NCBI GenBank assembly: GCA_012270865.1
Contig: JAAXHL010000132.1
Coordinates: forward strand, 62,001 to 126,000
Reading direction: 5' to 3'
DNA from: Candidatus Poribacteria bacterium
Lineage (GTDB): Bacteria > Poribacteria > WGA-4E > WGA-3G
Length of the DNA: 64,000 nt
Part shown: positions 34,779-43,379 of the stretch, one piece after another
Position numbering within the stretch: position 1 is the first letter of the stretch
Layout: each line of letters opens with the position of its first letter
The notes under the pieces: generated by a model
What the model saw: the letters and a program-made list of their open reading frames with translations, nothing else
Database searches by the model: none
Told to the model about the DNA's origin: nothing
Program-made: the position numbers and the translations under genes

Positions 34779-36104
34779 TTGAAAACCATTTTACTATCTA
34801 TCTTTTTAATCGGCGCAAATAGCACTGAGCAAATTCTCGTCTTAAGTTCACTCGTGCTCGCGGTACTCATCTGTCTCGTGCTTTCTGCCTTCTACTCCGG
34901 TTCCGAAACAGCACTTGTGTCTGTTAATAAAATCCGGATCAATCAGCTTGTTGAATCTAACGATGTCAAAGCGAAAATTGTGCACCGCTTGGTTGAATCG
35001 CCGGATAAAATGCTGGCACTCACTTTGGTCGGAACAAATCTTGCCAACATTCTGATTTCACAATTCGGAGACCGGTTAACCGCGAGAATACTTCCAAACG
35101 CCGATAGTCTAGAAACACTGATCGCCATCGTCGGTGTGACCTCTATACTCCTCATCTTCGGCGAGATCCTGCCGAAAACGATCTTTCGCATTAAGGCAGA
35201 CAACCTCGCTTTACGCTACGCCTACCCGCTACGGATTTCCGAGTATATATTAGCACCCCTGATCTTCCTCGTACAAGCCTTGACAAAACTCATTGTTAAA
35301 CTTATGGACAGAGGCGCAGACGGTCCAAGTCCGGATGCACAACGTGAGGAATTAAAGCTACTCGCAACAATGGGTGAACGCACCGGAAACCTACACACCG
35401 ATCAGCGACGGATGATCCATAGCCTACTGAACTTACAGGATCGGACCGTCGCACAGGTCATGGTACCGCTCGTTGATATCGTCGCCATCGAAAAACATAC
35501 CAACCGCGAAGACTTCTTGAAAATCGCCACAGAAGCCGGCTTTTCGAGAATCCCTGTCTACGAAGAGAAAATCTACAATATCGTCGGGATCGTCAACCTC
35601 TTAGATGTTATCTATGATGACACCGAAACAGAAACCGCAACAATTGAACCGTTTATCCGAACAGACTTGCACTTCGTACCTGAATCGAAGAATATTAACG
35701 CGCTCCTCAAAGAGATTCAAAATACGCGACACACGATGGTCTTCGCGGTCGATGAATACGGCGGCACCGTGGGGCTTGTTACGATCGAAGATTTGGTCGA
35801 AGAAATTGTCGGTGAATTCGCCGATGAGCGCGACGGACCCGATCACATCCGTCTCATCGCACCCCATATCCTCGAATGCGACGCAAGAGCAGAAGTCGAT
35901 CTGCTCAAAGAACACTACAGACTCCCAATCCCGGAAGGCGACTATGAGACCGTCGCCGGTTATATTCTCGAGCGGACGGGAACAATACCAAAAAGCGGCA
36001 CTGAACTCAATCTAAACAACACCATCATCACCGTTACGGACGCTGACGAGCGCGCCATCCGTACAGTTCGTATCCGCCGAAGAGTCGGACGTTTCACAAA
36101 TTAA
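34779..36104 (+). CDS. CNNM/CorC-family (DUF21-CBS-CorC_HlyC) transporter, copy 2
   Basis: This is a 441-residue paralogue of the upstream gene with the same three-part layout. DUF21 shows LSAFYSGSETALVSVNKIRI, LVGTNLANILISQFGD and LIFGEILPKTIFRIKADN. The CBS pair shows VMVPLVDIVAIE, GFSRIPVYEEKIYNIVG and FAVDEYGGTVGLVTIEDLVE. The C-terminal CorC_HlyC domain ends in an Arg-rich tail (RIRRRVGRFTN). The start is a TTG in the track and no strong ribosome-binding site is visible, so translation may be coupled to copy 1. A two-gene arrangement would allow a heteromeric transporter; that is inference. Confidence 0.88.
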   Translation: MKTILLSIFLIGANSTEQILVLSSLVLAVLICLVLSAFYSGSETALVSVNKIRINQLVESNDVKAKIVHRLVESPDKMLALTLVGTNLANILISQFGDRLTARILPNADSLETLIAIVGVTSILLIFGEILPKTIFRIKADNLALRYAYPLRISEYILAPLIFLVQALTKLIVKLMDRGADGPSPDAQREELKLLATMGERTGNLHTDQRRMIHSLLNLQDRTVAQVMVPLVDIVAIEKHTNREDFLKIATEAGFSRIPVYEEKIYNIVGIVNLLDVIYDDTETETATIEPFIRTDLHFVPESKNINALLKEIQNTRHTMVFAVDEYGGTVGLVTIEDLVEEIVGEFADERDGPDHIRLIAPHILECDARAEVDLLKEHYRLPIPEGDYETVAGYILERTGTIPKSGTELNLNNTIITVTDADERAIRTVRIRRRVGRFTN

Positions 36105-36153
36105 TCACGACCAACGGCGCGGCACCGATACCCCCAACATAATCACAACACGA

Positions 36154-36900
36154 TCAGAGGATACCGAGCGGCGGCATTACCACCACTTCTTCGGTTACCA
36201 TGCCAGACGGTTGCCCACAAATAGAGACAACCGTATCCGCTACATGCTCCGGCTTAAGCATCTGCGCAAAATCGGGGTGCATCGGAACGTCATCCCAAAA
36301 CGGCGTATGCACCGAACCCGGTAGCACCGCAGTAACCCGAATATTCTGCCGACGGACTTCAGTCGCTAAAACCTTTGTCAGTGCCAACGCGCCCGCTTTT
36401 GCTGCACAATAGGCAGCCGAGGCTTCAAACGCAACCTTCGCAGCGACCGAAAGCACGTTAATAATCTGTCCATTCCCCTGTACTAACATAGACGGAAGCG
36501 CATACTTCGCACAGAGATAGACCGCCTTTAAATTGGAATTCAGAACTGTATCCCAGTCATCAGGTGCGAAATCGACAACCGGACCGAAATAGCCGACACC
36601 AGCGTTGTTGACCAAAATATCCACGCGTCCATAAACATCAAGCGTCCGTTCAAAAAGTCGCTGCACAGCGTCTGCGTCAGTGACATCCGTCGGAACAGCC
36701 AGTGCGTCAGCACCGCCTTTCTTCAGACCCGCTGCGACCTGTTCCAGCGTCTCACGTGTCCGTGCAGCAAGCACGACCTTCGCGTCTACCGCTGCGAAAG
36801 CGGTAGCGATCGACTGACCGATCCCCCTTGAGGCACCCGTAATCACAACGACTTTTCCGGCAAGTTCCCCTATCTCATTCGGACGATTGGAAGAAACCAT
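36154..36900 (-). CDS. SDR-family oxidoreductase in a pterin operon
   Basis: This 248-residue classical SDR has VVVITGASRGIGQSIATAFA (cofactor), DILVNNAGVGYFGPVVDF, INVLSVAAKVAFEASAAYCA with the YxxxK-like YCAAKAGALALTKVLA, and VTAVLPGSVHTPFW. By sequence it looks like the FabG/sepiapterin-reductase-like 3-oxoacyl reductase group. It lies 42 bp downstream of folE and in the same run as the two-domain PTPS. In animals, GTP cyclohydrolase I, PTPS and an SDR (sepiapterin reductase) make tetrahydrobiopterin in this order, so the context suggests a pterin side-chain reductase. A general SDR role is the alternative. Confidence 0.85.
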   Translation of the reverse strand: MVSSNRPNEIGELAGKVVVITGASRGIGQSIATAFAAVDAKVVLAARTRETLEQVAAGLKKGGADALAVPTDVTDADAVQRLFERTLDVYGRVDILVNNAGVGYFGPVVDFAPDDWDTVLNSNLKAVYLCAKYALPSMLVQGNGQIINVLSVAAKVAFEASAAYCAAKAGALALTKVLATEVRRQNIRVTAVLPGSVHTPFWDDVPMHPDFAQMLKPEHVADTVVSICGQPSGMVTEEVVVMPPLGIL

Positions 36901-36942
36901 TTTTACCTCACACTTGAGATTGTCAGACGTTGATTAAATGTA

Positions 36943-37542
36943 TCAAGATATTTGGACGCACCGCAAAAACTCCGCACGTGTTGAGCTATCCTCTCGGAAC
37001 GCGCCACGCATAACATTCGTTGTCATTTTCGGTGCCTGCTTCTCTACACCGCGCGCCATCATACATAGATGTTGACCTTCTATGACGACCGCAACACCTC
37101 GCGGTTCAAGGGCAGTTTCGAGTGCCTCAGCGATCTCGCGGGTCAGACGTTCCTGAACCTGTAACCGCCGAGCAAACATATCCACAATCCGCGGAATCTT
37201 GCTCAAACCTATAATCCGGTTCTGAGGAAGATACCCGACGTGACATTTCCCCCAAAACGGGAGGATATGGTGTTCACAGAGACTGTAAAACTCAATCTCC
37301 TTCACAATCACCATTTCGTCGTAATCTTCGTCAAAGATCGCCCCATTTAATATCTCATCAACAGTTTGATGGTAGCCGCTTGTCAGAAACTCCATCGCTT
37401 TCGCCGCACGGAGAGGTGTTCTCACTAAGCCTTCACGATTCGGATCCTCACCTAAATTTTCAATAATCTTGGTGAAGAGACCCTCTAATTCTGGGTTCGG
37501 AGGCTCCTGTTTAAGTGTCATCGTTTTAAAGTTTGTCTCCAT
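36943..37542 (-). CDS. folE: GTP cyclohydrolase I
   Basis: This 199-residue GTP cyclohydrolase I converts GTP to 7,8-dihydroneopterin triphosphate. Catalytic and zinc residues are visible: the first zinc Cys in [18 protein letters not shown], with the two His of CEHH, and the second Cys in [36 protein letters not shown] and [12 protein letters not shown] are also diagnostic. The length is normal. It sits between the PTPS gene (35-bp gap) and the SDR gene (42-bp gap) on the same strand, so it probably supplies substrate to the adjacent PTPS. Confidence 0.95.
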   Translation of the reverse strand: METNFKTMTLKQEPPNPELEGLFTKIIENLGEDPNREGLVRTPLRAAKAMEFLTSGYHQTVDEILNGAIFDEDYDEMVIVKEIEFYSLCEHHILPFWGKCHVGYLPQNRIIGLSKIPRIVDMFARRLQVQERLTREIAEALETALEPRGVAVVIEGQHLCMMARGVEKQAPKMTTNVMRGAFREDSSTRAEFLRCVQIS

Positions 37543-37577
37543 TGTGCTGTGTTTGCCGACTTCCGAGGTAAAACGGA

Positions 37578-38405
37578 TTACGCGCCGTAATAATCAAAGT
37601 GATTTCTCGGTGTTTCTCTCAAGCGGAGACGATGTAAAACCACCGGACGTAAATTCGGTTCTAATACATCCCAAAGCACTTTGACGAAGTTCTCCGAGGT
37701 CGGATTGAGTATCTCAAATTCAGGCGCGTCAATATTCAGATGCTTGTAGTCGAAACGCGCAGACACCTGTTTTTCAACGACGTCATCGAGAAGATTTAAA
37801 CCCGCGACCAGACCCGTCCGCTCATCGACATCACCTTTTACGGTAACCTCAAGGACGTAATTATGCCCATGTCCAGCAGGATTGTTGCACTTCCCGAAGA
37901 CCTCACGGTTCTCATCTTCACTGAGTACGTGGCTATGCAAACGATGTGCCGCGCTGAACTCGTAGACCTTGGTCAGATAAACCATCAATCCTTCCCCATA
38001 ATAGTCGGCAAAATTTGATGTGCTTTCGTAGAGCCGTACCCTATATAGCATCCCATTCGGCAGAGAAGGCAGAAGCCGCTGCCAAATTTCCACGGTGATA
38101 TTCTCACACGTCGGTTGCAGGGACGGATTTTCCGAGAAAACCGGATGTTGACGGTTCAGGTGTTTGTGATCGTAATTCGCAATCACTTCCGTTTTCAACA
38201 ACGCATCCAATGTCACGAGATTAATGACCATACCGTCATCGGTATCGACTTCACCTTTTACCATCACCTCAAGGACGTAGTTATGTCCGTGGCTGTTTGG
38301 GTTCGCGGCGGCACCGAACAAGGCGAAATTCTCCGCGTCGCTCAAGTCAGGAAGCCGATTGTAATGCGATGCCTCAAACGCTGTTTGACGGGTTAAGTAG
38401 TACAT
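37578..38405 (-). CDS. fused two-domain 6-pyruvoyl-tetrahydropterin synthase-like protein
   Basis: This 275-residue protein holds two PTPS domains in tandem (about 1-138 and 141-275), while the usual enzyme has one of 120-150 residues. Both keep the zinc triad: H14 with HGH at 39-41, and H154 with HGH at 179-181. Both keep the pterin-anchor Glu (E127 in RLYES and the Glu of RLRET). The catalytic set is split. Domain 1 has the Asp-His pair (YDHKHLN) but Ala where the nucleophile Cys belongs ([14 protein letters not shown]). Domain 2 has the Cys ([15 protein letters not shown]-x5-HGH as in eukaryotic PTPS) but Tyr in place of the His (FDYKHLN). It lies next to folE. Confidence 0.93.
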   Translation of the reverse strand: MYYLTRQTAFEASHYNRLPDLSDAENFALFGAAANPNSHGHNYVLEVMVKGEVDTDDGMVINLVTLDALLKTEVIANYDHKHLNRQHPVFSENPSLQPTCENITVEIWQRLLPSLPNGMLYRVRLYESTSNFADYYGEGLMVYLTKVYEFSAAHRLHSHVLSEDENREVFGKCNNPAGHGHNYVLEVTVKGDVDERTGLVAGLNLLDDVVEKQVSARFDYKHLNIDAPEFEILNPTSENFVKVLWDVLEPNLRPVVLHRLRLRETPRNHFDYYGA

Positions 38406-38441
38406 CGGTTTTCGCGTTTTATCTTACAGTATTTAGTTTAA

Positions 38442-38726
38442 CTAACGTGTCGGGACAACTAACTCGCTGTCGATAGATTCATACTGGACTGCCATGACCC
38501 ATTCGCCTGTCCCACGTATCTGGACGTTACACTTTTTCAACCACTCAATGAGAGCCGGACGGTCGCGCGCTTCCCATTCACAGACCAGCCGTCCTGACAA
38601 CGTATCACACAGAACTCGGATATTACGAACATCGTCGTTCTCTTCTTCCTTGAAACGCTTCAACAATCGTGCAACATCTTGGCGCGTCATGCAAGCAATA
38701 GCGTGGGTAGAAACAAATTTAGGCAC
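38442..38726 (-). CDS. small hypothetical protein, DUF4242-like pattern
   Basis: The track start at 38798 is unlikely because the first 24 codons lie within a leader repeat that also precedes two MORN genes. A GTG at 38726 downstream of CCGCAAGG gives a 94-residue product beginning PKFVSTHAIACMTRQDVARL. It ends with a region CEWEARDRPALIEWLKKCNV. The short ferredoxin-like pattern ('x-F-x-x-HA-x-x-MT', then 'CEWEAxDRxxLxxWL') resembles DUF4242-type proteins, but the match is weak. It precedes the PTPS-folE-SDR genes on the same strand with a 36-bp gap. Confidence 0.55.
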   Translation of the reverse strand: MPKFVSTHAIACMTRQDVARLLKRFKEEENDDVRNIRVLCDTLSGRLVCEWEARDRPALIEWLKKCNVQIRGTGEWVMAVQYESIDSELVVPTR

Positions 38727-38738
38727 TTTTAATTTTAC

Positions 38739-38820
38739 CTTGCGGAGGAATAACGGATGCTTCAACTTTGATAGACGTTCCTCATATCCGCTCTCCATTA
38801 CATTACGAACTACAGATTTT
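38739..38820 (-). repeat. leader repeat, copy C
   Basis: In minus orientation it starts with GTAGTTCGTAATG, contains ATGGAGAGCGGA and ATCAAAGTT, and ends with CCGCAAGG. It matches sequences upstream of the MORN genes at 43103 and 52201. The end provides the likely ribosome-binding site of the gene at 38726. Confidence 0.7.
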
Positions 38821-38904
38821 GTGACTATCTCAAGAGGTGCCCTCTGTTAGACGAACACCTCTTAACCGATAACTGAAAACCAAAAACCGACAACCATTCT
38901 TCCT

Positions 38905-39753
38905 TTAGTCGCGTGCAATCGGCGCGCCGACGAGGTTACCCCACTCCGTCCAACTGCCATCGTAGTTGCGGACCTTCTCGTAGCCGAGTAGATATTTCAG
39001 CACAAACCACGTATGCGATGAACGCTCTCCAATACGGCAATAGGCGATTGTCTCTTTACTATTATCGACACCTGCACCACCGTAGATTTCCTGCAGTTCG
39101 TCGTGAGATTTAAAAGTGCCGTCCTCAGCAACCGCAGTCGCCCACGGAATATTCGCAGCACCCGGGATATGTCCACCGCGTTGCGCAGTCTCACTCATAC
39201 CCGGAGGCGCGATAACTTCACCAGAGAACTCAGCAGGAGAACGGACATCAACGAGGTTAACAGTGCCCTGTCCGAGTGTGGCGCTGACGTTACCCGCTGT
39301 GGAACGGACGTTGTCATCGGGAAATTTCGCCTGATACCCAGGGCTCGCGTAATCTGGCACGTCAGTGACCAGCTCTCTACCTTCATCAATCCACTTCTGA
39401 CGACCGCCGTTCATCACCTTCAACAGACTTTCATCGTGTCCGTAATAACGGAACTGCCACAAGGCATAAGTTGCGAACCAGTTATTATTATCGCCGTAGA
39501 AGATAACAGTCGTATCGTTCGCGATACCGCTATCATTGCAAAGTGTTTCAAACTGCTCTTTCGTGAGAATGTCGCGGCGAATCTGATCGCACAGTTGCGT
39601 CTGCCAATTCAGCCCGACTGCGCCAGCGATATGTCCTTCACCGTAAGCCGACGTATCAACATCTACCTCAAGGAGCCGAATACCGGCATCGCCGCCGTGT
39701 TCAGCTACCCACTCCGTACTCACCAAAACATCAGGATTTGCGTAATCAGCCAT
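38905..39753 (-). CDS. thiosulfate/3-mercaptopyruvate sulfurtransferase (tandem rhodanese)
   Basis: This 282-residue protein has two rhodanese domains. The N-terminal one (about 8-125) lacks the catalytic Cys: VIFYGDNNNWFATYALWQFR has Asp where the nucleophile would be, as usual for the inactive half. The C-terminal one carries the active-site loop IAYCRIGERSSHTWFVLKYL, the CRxGxR form common in thiosulfate sulfurtransferases. LVDVRSPAEFSGE and GHIPGAANIPW are family marks. It is cytoplasmic, with no signal peptide. The substrate (thiosulfate or mercaptopyruvate) is not certain. Confidence 0.93.
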   Translation of the reverse strand: MADYANPDVLVSTEWVAEHGGDAGIRLLEVDVDTSAYGEGHIAGAVGLNWQTQLCDQIRRDILTKEQFETLCNDSGIANDTTVIFYGDNNNWFATYALWQFRYYGHDESLLKVMNGGRQKWIDEGRELVTDVPDYASPGYQAKFPDDNVRSTAGNVSATLGQGTVNLVDVRSPAEFSGEVIAPPGMSETAQRGGHIPGAANIPWATAVAEDGTFKSHDELQEIYGGAGVDNSKETIAYCRIGERSSHTWFVLKYLLGYEKVRNYDGSWTEWGNLVGAPIARD

Positions 39754-40000
39754 TTCTATTTTAAGCCTCCTTATTTTTGTTTAGGCTTGCAACGTTATGC
39801 AACCCGCAAGCCGTGTCCTATCAACAGATAAAATAGTACTTTCTTATATTATACATGTCTAAAAGCGATTTGTCAAATGGAGACGCGGTTTTACGACTAT
39901 CTTGACTATTTTCACGGAATTTGTCAAGTCTTTTCCAAATTTCACACAATTTTCGCCTTGTCCCGATAAATTTAGTGTATTGGTGATGAGAGTAACAGAT

Positions 40001-40046
40001 AAAAAAAATACCAGTCCGCGCCAAACAATTGACGCGTGCTGGTATT
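40001..40046 (-). terminator. Rho-independent terminator of the DUF5916 gene
   Basis: On the minus strand AATACCAGCACGCG pairs with CGCGGACTGGTATT, and the hairpin is followed directly by eight T residues. It lies about 55 bp after the DUF5916 stop. Confidence 0.88.
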
Positions 40047-40099
40047 ATAGATCAGTTTTCCGCTTGCCTATTAGAACGTCAGCTGTCTCACCAAGTGGC

Positions 40100-42556
40100 C
40101 TATATCCCGAACCAATACCGACATTTAATCAGGAATATATCTTTCCCCTCATCCGTGAAGCTGCTTCGCAATCGGTGAAACGGACGAAACTCAAGATCAT
40201 CTGCTCCTACCTCTTCTAACGCAATTGCACGTGATTGGGACCACACCAGAAACAGCGTGCTGCCCGGTTGGAATTCCCAGCGGAGAAGGGTGTTTCCTCG
40301 TAAGGAACGGATATGGAAATCGGGGTTTCGATTTAACGGATAGGGTTTGAATTGATACGACTTCGGTTCGACTAACGCTTTGAAGTTTGAATAATCACCG
40401 ATGGTAATGAAGGGCTGCACATAGAATTGGAGGCTCAGCGTCGGTGTGAAACTGATGTTCGCACGCGTCGTGAAATCGAGTGTTTGACTTGTTAATTCTC
40501 CATAGACGTAGTGTTTCTTGACGTGTCCATTGATATTTTCCTCAACCAACTCGACCCACTGCGCATCGTCAATCCGGTAACGGTACATCGGTCCAATACT
40601 TAGCTCAATGTTTGACACAGGACGAATATTGAGACGGAGGCTGACCTCTCTCTCGGAAGTCTTGTTATCATCGTCCCATGCAAAAATCGGATTCAGTTCA
40701 AGTTGAACCATTTTACGACTATCGGTTCTAAGTTGGGTAAAAATCCACCAACCTGCGGGATTTTTAATCAGCGTCCCGCCACGTAGAACATCCGCGTCGT
40801 TAAACGACTCCAAATTCCGTCCGATCCAAAGGTCATAGTCCCAATAGTTTTTAAATTTACCCTCGGTCCATATCTCGGAGTAGCGACCGATGCTAACACT
40901 GTCATAATTCCATTCTCGCCAACCGTAGAGTCCCAAACTCACTTCTCTGAAAATGCTAAATGGCTGCTCTTTTTTCACGATGAAGTCATAGAACCATCTC
41001 ATCATATCGCCGCGTTGTGTGTATCCGATGTCATTTATGTCTAAATTTGGCGATCGGGCATTAAAATTGGTGTGAAGTCGCCACCACCCGCCCTGCTTAT
41101 CAAATCCGAGATGTGCAAGATACCCAGACTTGCGAGCCTCAAGTTTGCCTGCTTGGCTCGCTGCTACCATTCCACTTACCTTATAGCGTTCCTTCGCGAA
41201 CCTCAAGTCCCAGTCAAATCCACCTACATAAGAGGCGTTGGAAGTCTGTCGATTTACTGCTGTCGTTATGAGTCCAACACGGGGATTCCCTTCCAATATA
41301 TCTTGTGTCACTCGCCCTACAAAGTAGTTTGTCAACGGCTCAACGAGGTAATCAAGGCTTTTGCCCTTTTCTTTAATTTGCACGTACTCCGGTGCTGTGA
41401 CAGCCTCCATGATACCGAAAGAGGTGTTGCCTTTAGTTCTGCCAACGATTTTGGTAGCACCGAGAATAGTTGTCGCTTCTGGACGATTCAGTTCAGTTGT
41501 ACCCTCCGGAATCTTAAAATGTCCGGGTTGCCGTCCGATCCGCCGCGAGTAAAAGAATTGGCTTTCGCCCGCTCCAAAGTTAAAAATTGATGATCCTTTA
41601 ACAAAAAAGGGTCTGCGTTCCTCAAAATACTCTTCATACGCGGAGAGATTTAAAGTTGCAGGGTCCGCTTCCACCTGTCCAAAATCAGGGTTGACTGTGG
41701 CATTGAGTGTGATACCAGAAGTAATACCGTATTGGACATCACCGCCGACATTCCCCCACAAATCAACATCGCTGTTGAGAGTCGTTCTACCCATGGTATA
41801 GGGTATCAACTCCAAATGGCGGGAAGGGCGGATATTCTCGATGCCTACGAGGTCCCCGAAATGTGATATCCACCCCGGATCCGCTTTCTTAATCAAACGC
41901 CAGTGTGCACGCTCTTTTCTACGGCTAATTTCGCGTTCTACTTGTAGTCCCCAGGTGTATTTCTCTTTCGGTGAAAAGCGGAACATGTAAAACGGGATTT
42001 GGCATTCTACTGCCCATCCGTTTTTGTGGATGCGGGTCTTTGCTTCCCATACGCCGTTCCAGGCATTATTCCATCCGTCCGGGCCGCTGCCTCCGACAAT
42101 ACCATCTATTACAGAACCAGAAGGATAGACAGTAAACGAGAAGCCGCGTTGTCGATTATAGTGCGGATCAAGGATAATCTGAACTTTATCCGACTCAACA
42201 TAATCGTCGCGCCTGACGAGACGGGAGACGATTTTATCGGGTTCACTGTCGTAACACATAACAGCGAAATAAACTGCCTCATCATCGTAGGCGACTTGGA
42301 AGATGGTGCGTTCAGAGGCGGGTTCTCCTTCATCAGGATCGCGTTGACGGAAACCTTCATGGAGAGGCGCGGTTTTCCAAATGTTATCATCTAAAACGCC
42401 GTCTAACTTCGGCGGTGTGCCTTCGATACGGACAGCGGTCGCAACTCTGTGAGCGGATTCGGTTTCTGTGTTAGCCTTTACTGCGCTTGCGAGTTGTAAT
42501 GCGAAAACTACAGCGAACAAAACCCAAGCGCGCCAAAACACCCGTTCTGTTTTCAA
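40100..42556 (-). CDS. DUF5916 outer-membrane-type protein with CBM9-like N-terminal domain
   Basis: This 818-residue protein has a signal peptide (residues 1-28, LFAVVFALQLASAVKA). A CBM9-like domain follows at about 40-230: PPKLDGVLDDNIWKTAPLHE, AVYFAVMCYDSEPDKI and WAVECQIPFYMFRF. The long C-terminal part is a predicted beta-barrel (DUF5916), with the usual VNPDFGQVEADPATLNLSAY and EEYFEERRPFFVKGSSIFNF. It ends in aromatic residues (RYWFGI), as outer-membrane proteins often do. The role is unknown; CBM9 parts suggest sugar binding. A strong terminator follows. Confidence 0.9.
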   Translation of the reverse strand: MKTERVFWRAWVLFAVVFALQLASAVKANTETESAHRVATAVRIEGTPPKLDGVLDDNIWKTAPLHEGFRQRDPDEGEPASERTIFQVAYDDEAVYFAVMCYDSEPDKIVSRLVRRDDYVESDKVQIILDPHYNRQRGFSFTVYPSGSVIDGIVGGSGPDGWNNAWNGVWEAKTRIHKNGWAVECQIPFYMFRFSPKEKYTWGLQVEREISRRKERAHWRLIKKADPGWISHFGDLVGIENIRPSRHLELIPYTMGRTTLNSDVDLWGNVGGDVQYGITSGITLNATVNPDFGQVEADPATLNLSAYEEYFEERRPFFVKGSSIFNFGAGESQFFYSRRIGRQPGHFKIPEGTTELNRPEATTILGATKIVGRTKGNTSFGIMEAVTAPEYVQIKEKGKSLDYLVEPLTNYFVGRVTQDILEGNPRVGLITTAVNRQTSNASYVGGFDWDLRFAKERYKVSGMVAASQAGKLEARKSGYLAHLGFDKQGGWWRLHTNFNARSPNLDINDIGYTQRGDMMRWFYDFIVKKEQPFSIFREVSLGLYGWREWNYDSVSIGRYSEIWTEGKFKNYWDYDLWIGRNLESFNDADVLRGGTLIKNPAGWWIFTQLRTDSRKMVQLELNPIFAWDDDNKTSEREVSLRLNIRPVSNIELSIGPMYRYRIDDAQWVELVEENINGHVKKHYVYGELTSQTLDFTTRANISFTPTLSLQFYVQPFITIGDYSNFKALVEPKSYQFKPYPLNRNPDFHIRSLRGNTLLRWEFQPGSTLFLVWSQSRAIALEEVGADDLEFRPFHRLRSSFTDEGKDIFLIKCRYWFGI

Positions 42557-42635
42557 TTGATTTTCCTCAATTTTCCATAGATTTATCTACAGATTGAAAC
42601 CCGATTCGGACAAAAAACTTCAGAATTTTTGAGGA

Positions 42636-43103
42636 TCAATCAGAAACATCTGCACCGCACTGTGGACAGGTGTCACCCCACGTTGAACGCCTACCTTCAC
42701 CGCAAACATCGCAGACACCGAGCCGGAATTCATCCGGTTTCGCGCGAGCACCGCCTTTCCTGTAGGTGATGGTACGCCATATTGTCTCGCCATCCTCCTC
42801 ATAGCAGAGCCAGACCCCTTCTTTTCTGCCATCAGCGGAGCTGCCATCATGTTTTCGGTAGGGACCGCCCCACTTACGGTTACCGTTCTCATAATAGCAC
42901 ATATACTCGCCTTCGTTCTTGCCATCGCGGAAGAAGGCTTCGCTCGCCTTGTTGCCGTTTTTGTGGTATTGAATCCAGGGACCATCTTTCTTGCCGTGAA
43001 TATAGTTCCCTTCGCTCCGCTTTAATCCGTTTGCGTAATAGGTAATCCAATACCCATGCTTTTTGCCGTTGACCATTTCGCCAGTATCTCGTGAACTTGC
43101 CAT
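42636..43103 (-). CDS. MORN-variant repeat protein with C-terminal zinc ribbon
   Basis: This 155-residue protein has five or so repeats of MORN-variant type (YwqK-like): GKKHGYWITYYANGLKRSEG, GKKDGPWIQYHKNGNKASEA, GKNEGEYMCYYENGNRKWGG and GRKEGVWLCYEEDGE. The tail has a CxxC pair twelve residues before a second CxxC (CDVCGEGRRSTWGDTCPQCG), a treble-clef or zinc-ribbon pattern. A good AAGGAAAGG site precedes the ATG. A close paralogue lies at 51737 and a stub at 51108. MORN variants bind lipids or proteins; the function here is unknown. Confidence 0.85.
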   Translation of the reverse strand: MASSRDTGEMVNGKKHGYWITYYANGLKRSEGNYIHGKKDGPWIQYHKNGNKASEAFFRDGKNEGEYMCYYENGNRKWGGPYRKHDGSSADGRKEGVWLCYEEDGETIWRTITYRKGGARAKPDEFRLGVCDVCGEGRRSTWGDTCPQCGADVSD

Positions 43104-43126
43104 CTTTTTACCTTTCCTTCTTTTTA

Positions 43127-43205
43127 ATTTTCCTTGCGGTTAAATAACGTGGGTTTGAACTTTGATGTTCCGTTCTTAGGTCCGCTCTCCATTTCATTAC
43201 GAACT
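43127..43205 (-). repeat. leader repeat, copy B
   Basis: Minus-strand sequence GTAGTTCGTAATGAAATGGA then GAGCGGACCTAAGAACG and ending ACCGCAAGGAAAATTA, directly upstream of the MORN gene at 43103. It is uninterrupted, unlike copy A near 52210. Confidence 0.75.
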
Positions 43206-43307
43206 ACGCACTTTGGCCATTCTATAAACATATCGAAGAAACACCCAAGAAAATAAACCCTACAGGACTGAAGAGGTATTTGAAGTCTTCAAGGTTTTCG
43301 CGTAGGA

Positions 43308-43350
43308 TCCGGTTCGGTTGCAAACCGAACCTACCGGGCCTGGGTCCGAG
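43308..43350. repeat. palindromic repeat GGTTCGGTTGCAAACCGAACC
   Basis: A perfect hairpin (43311-43331) followed by CTACCGGGCCTGGG, the reverse-orientation partner of the repeat at 18702. Confidence 0.7.
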
Positions 43351-43379
43351 GTGGTTTTTTCTTTTAATATGTTAAATTT

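Noticed and set aside
39103-39831. 242-residue plus-strand ORF
   Set aside because: It is antisense to the rhodanese gene, which has a complete domain structure and active-site CRIGERS loop; the plus-strand product has no family features.
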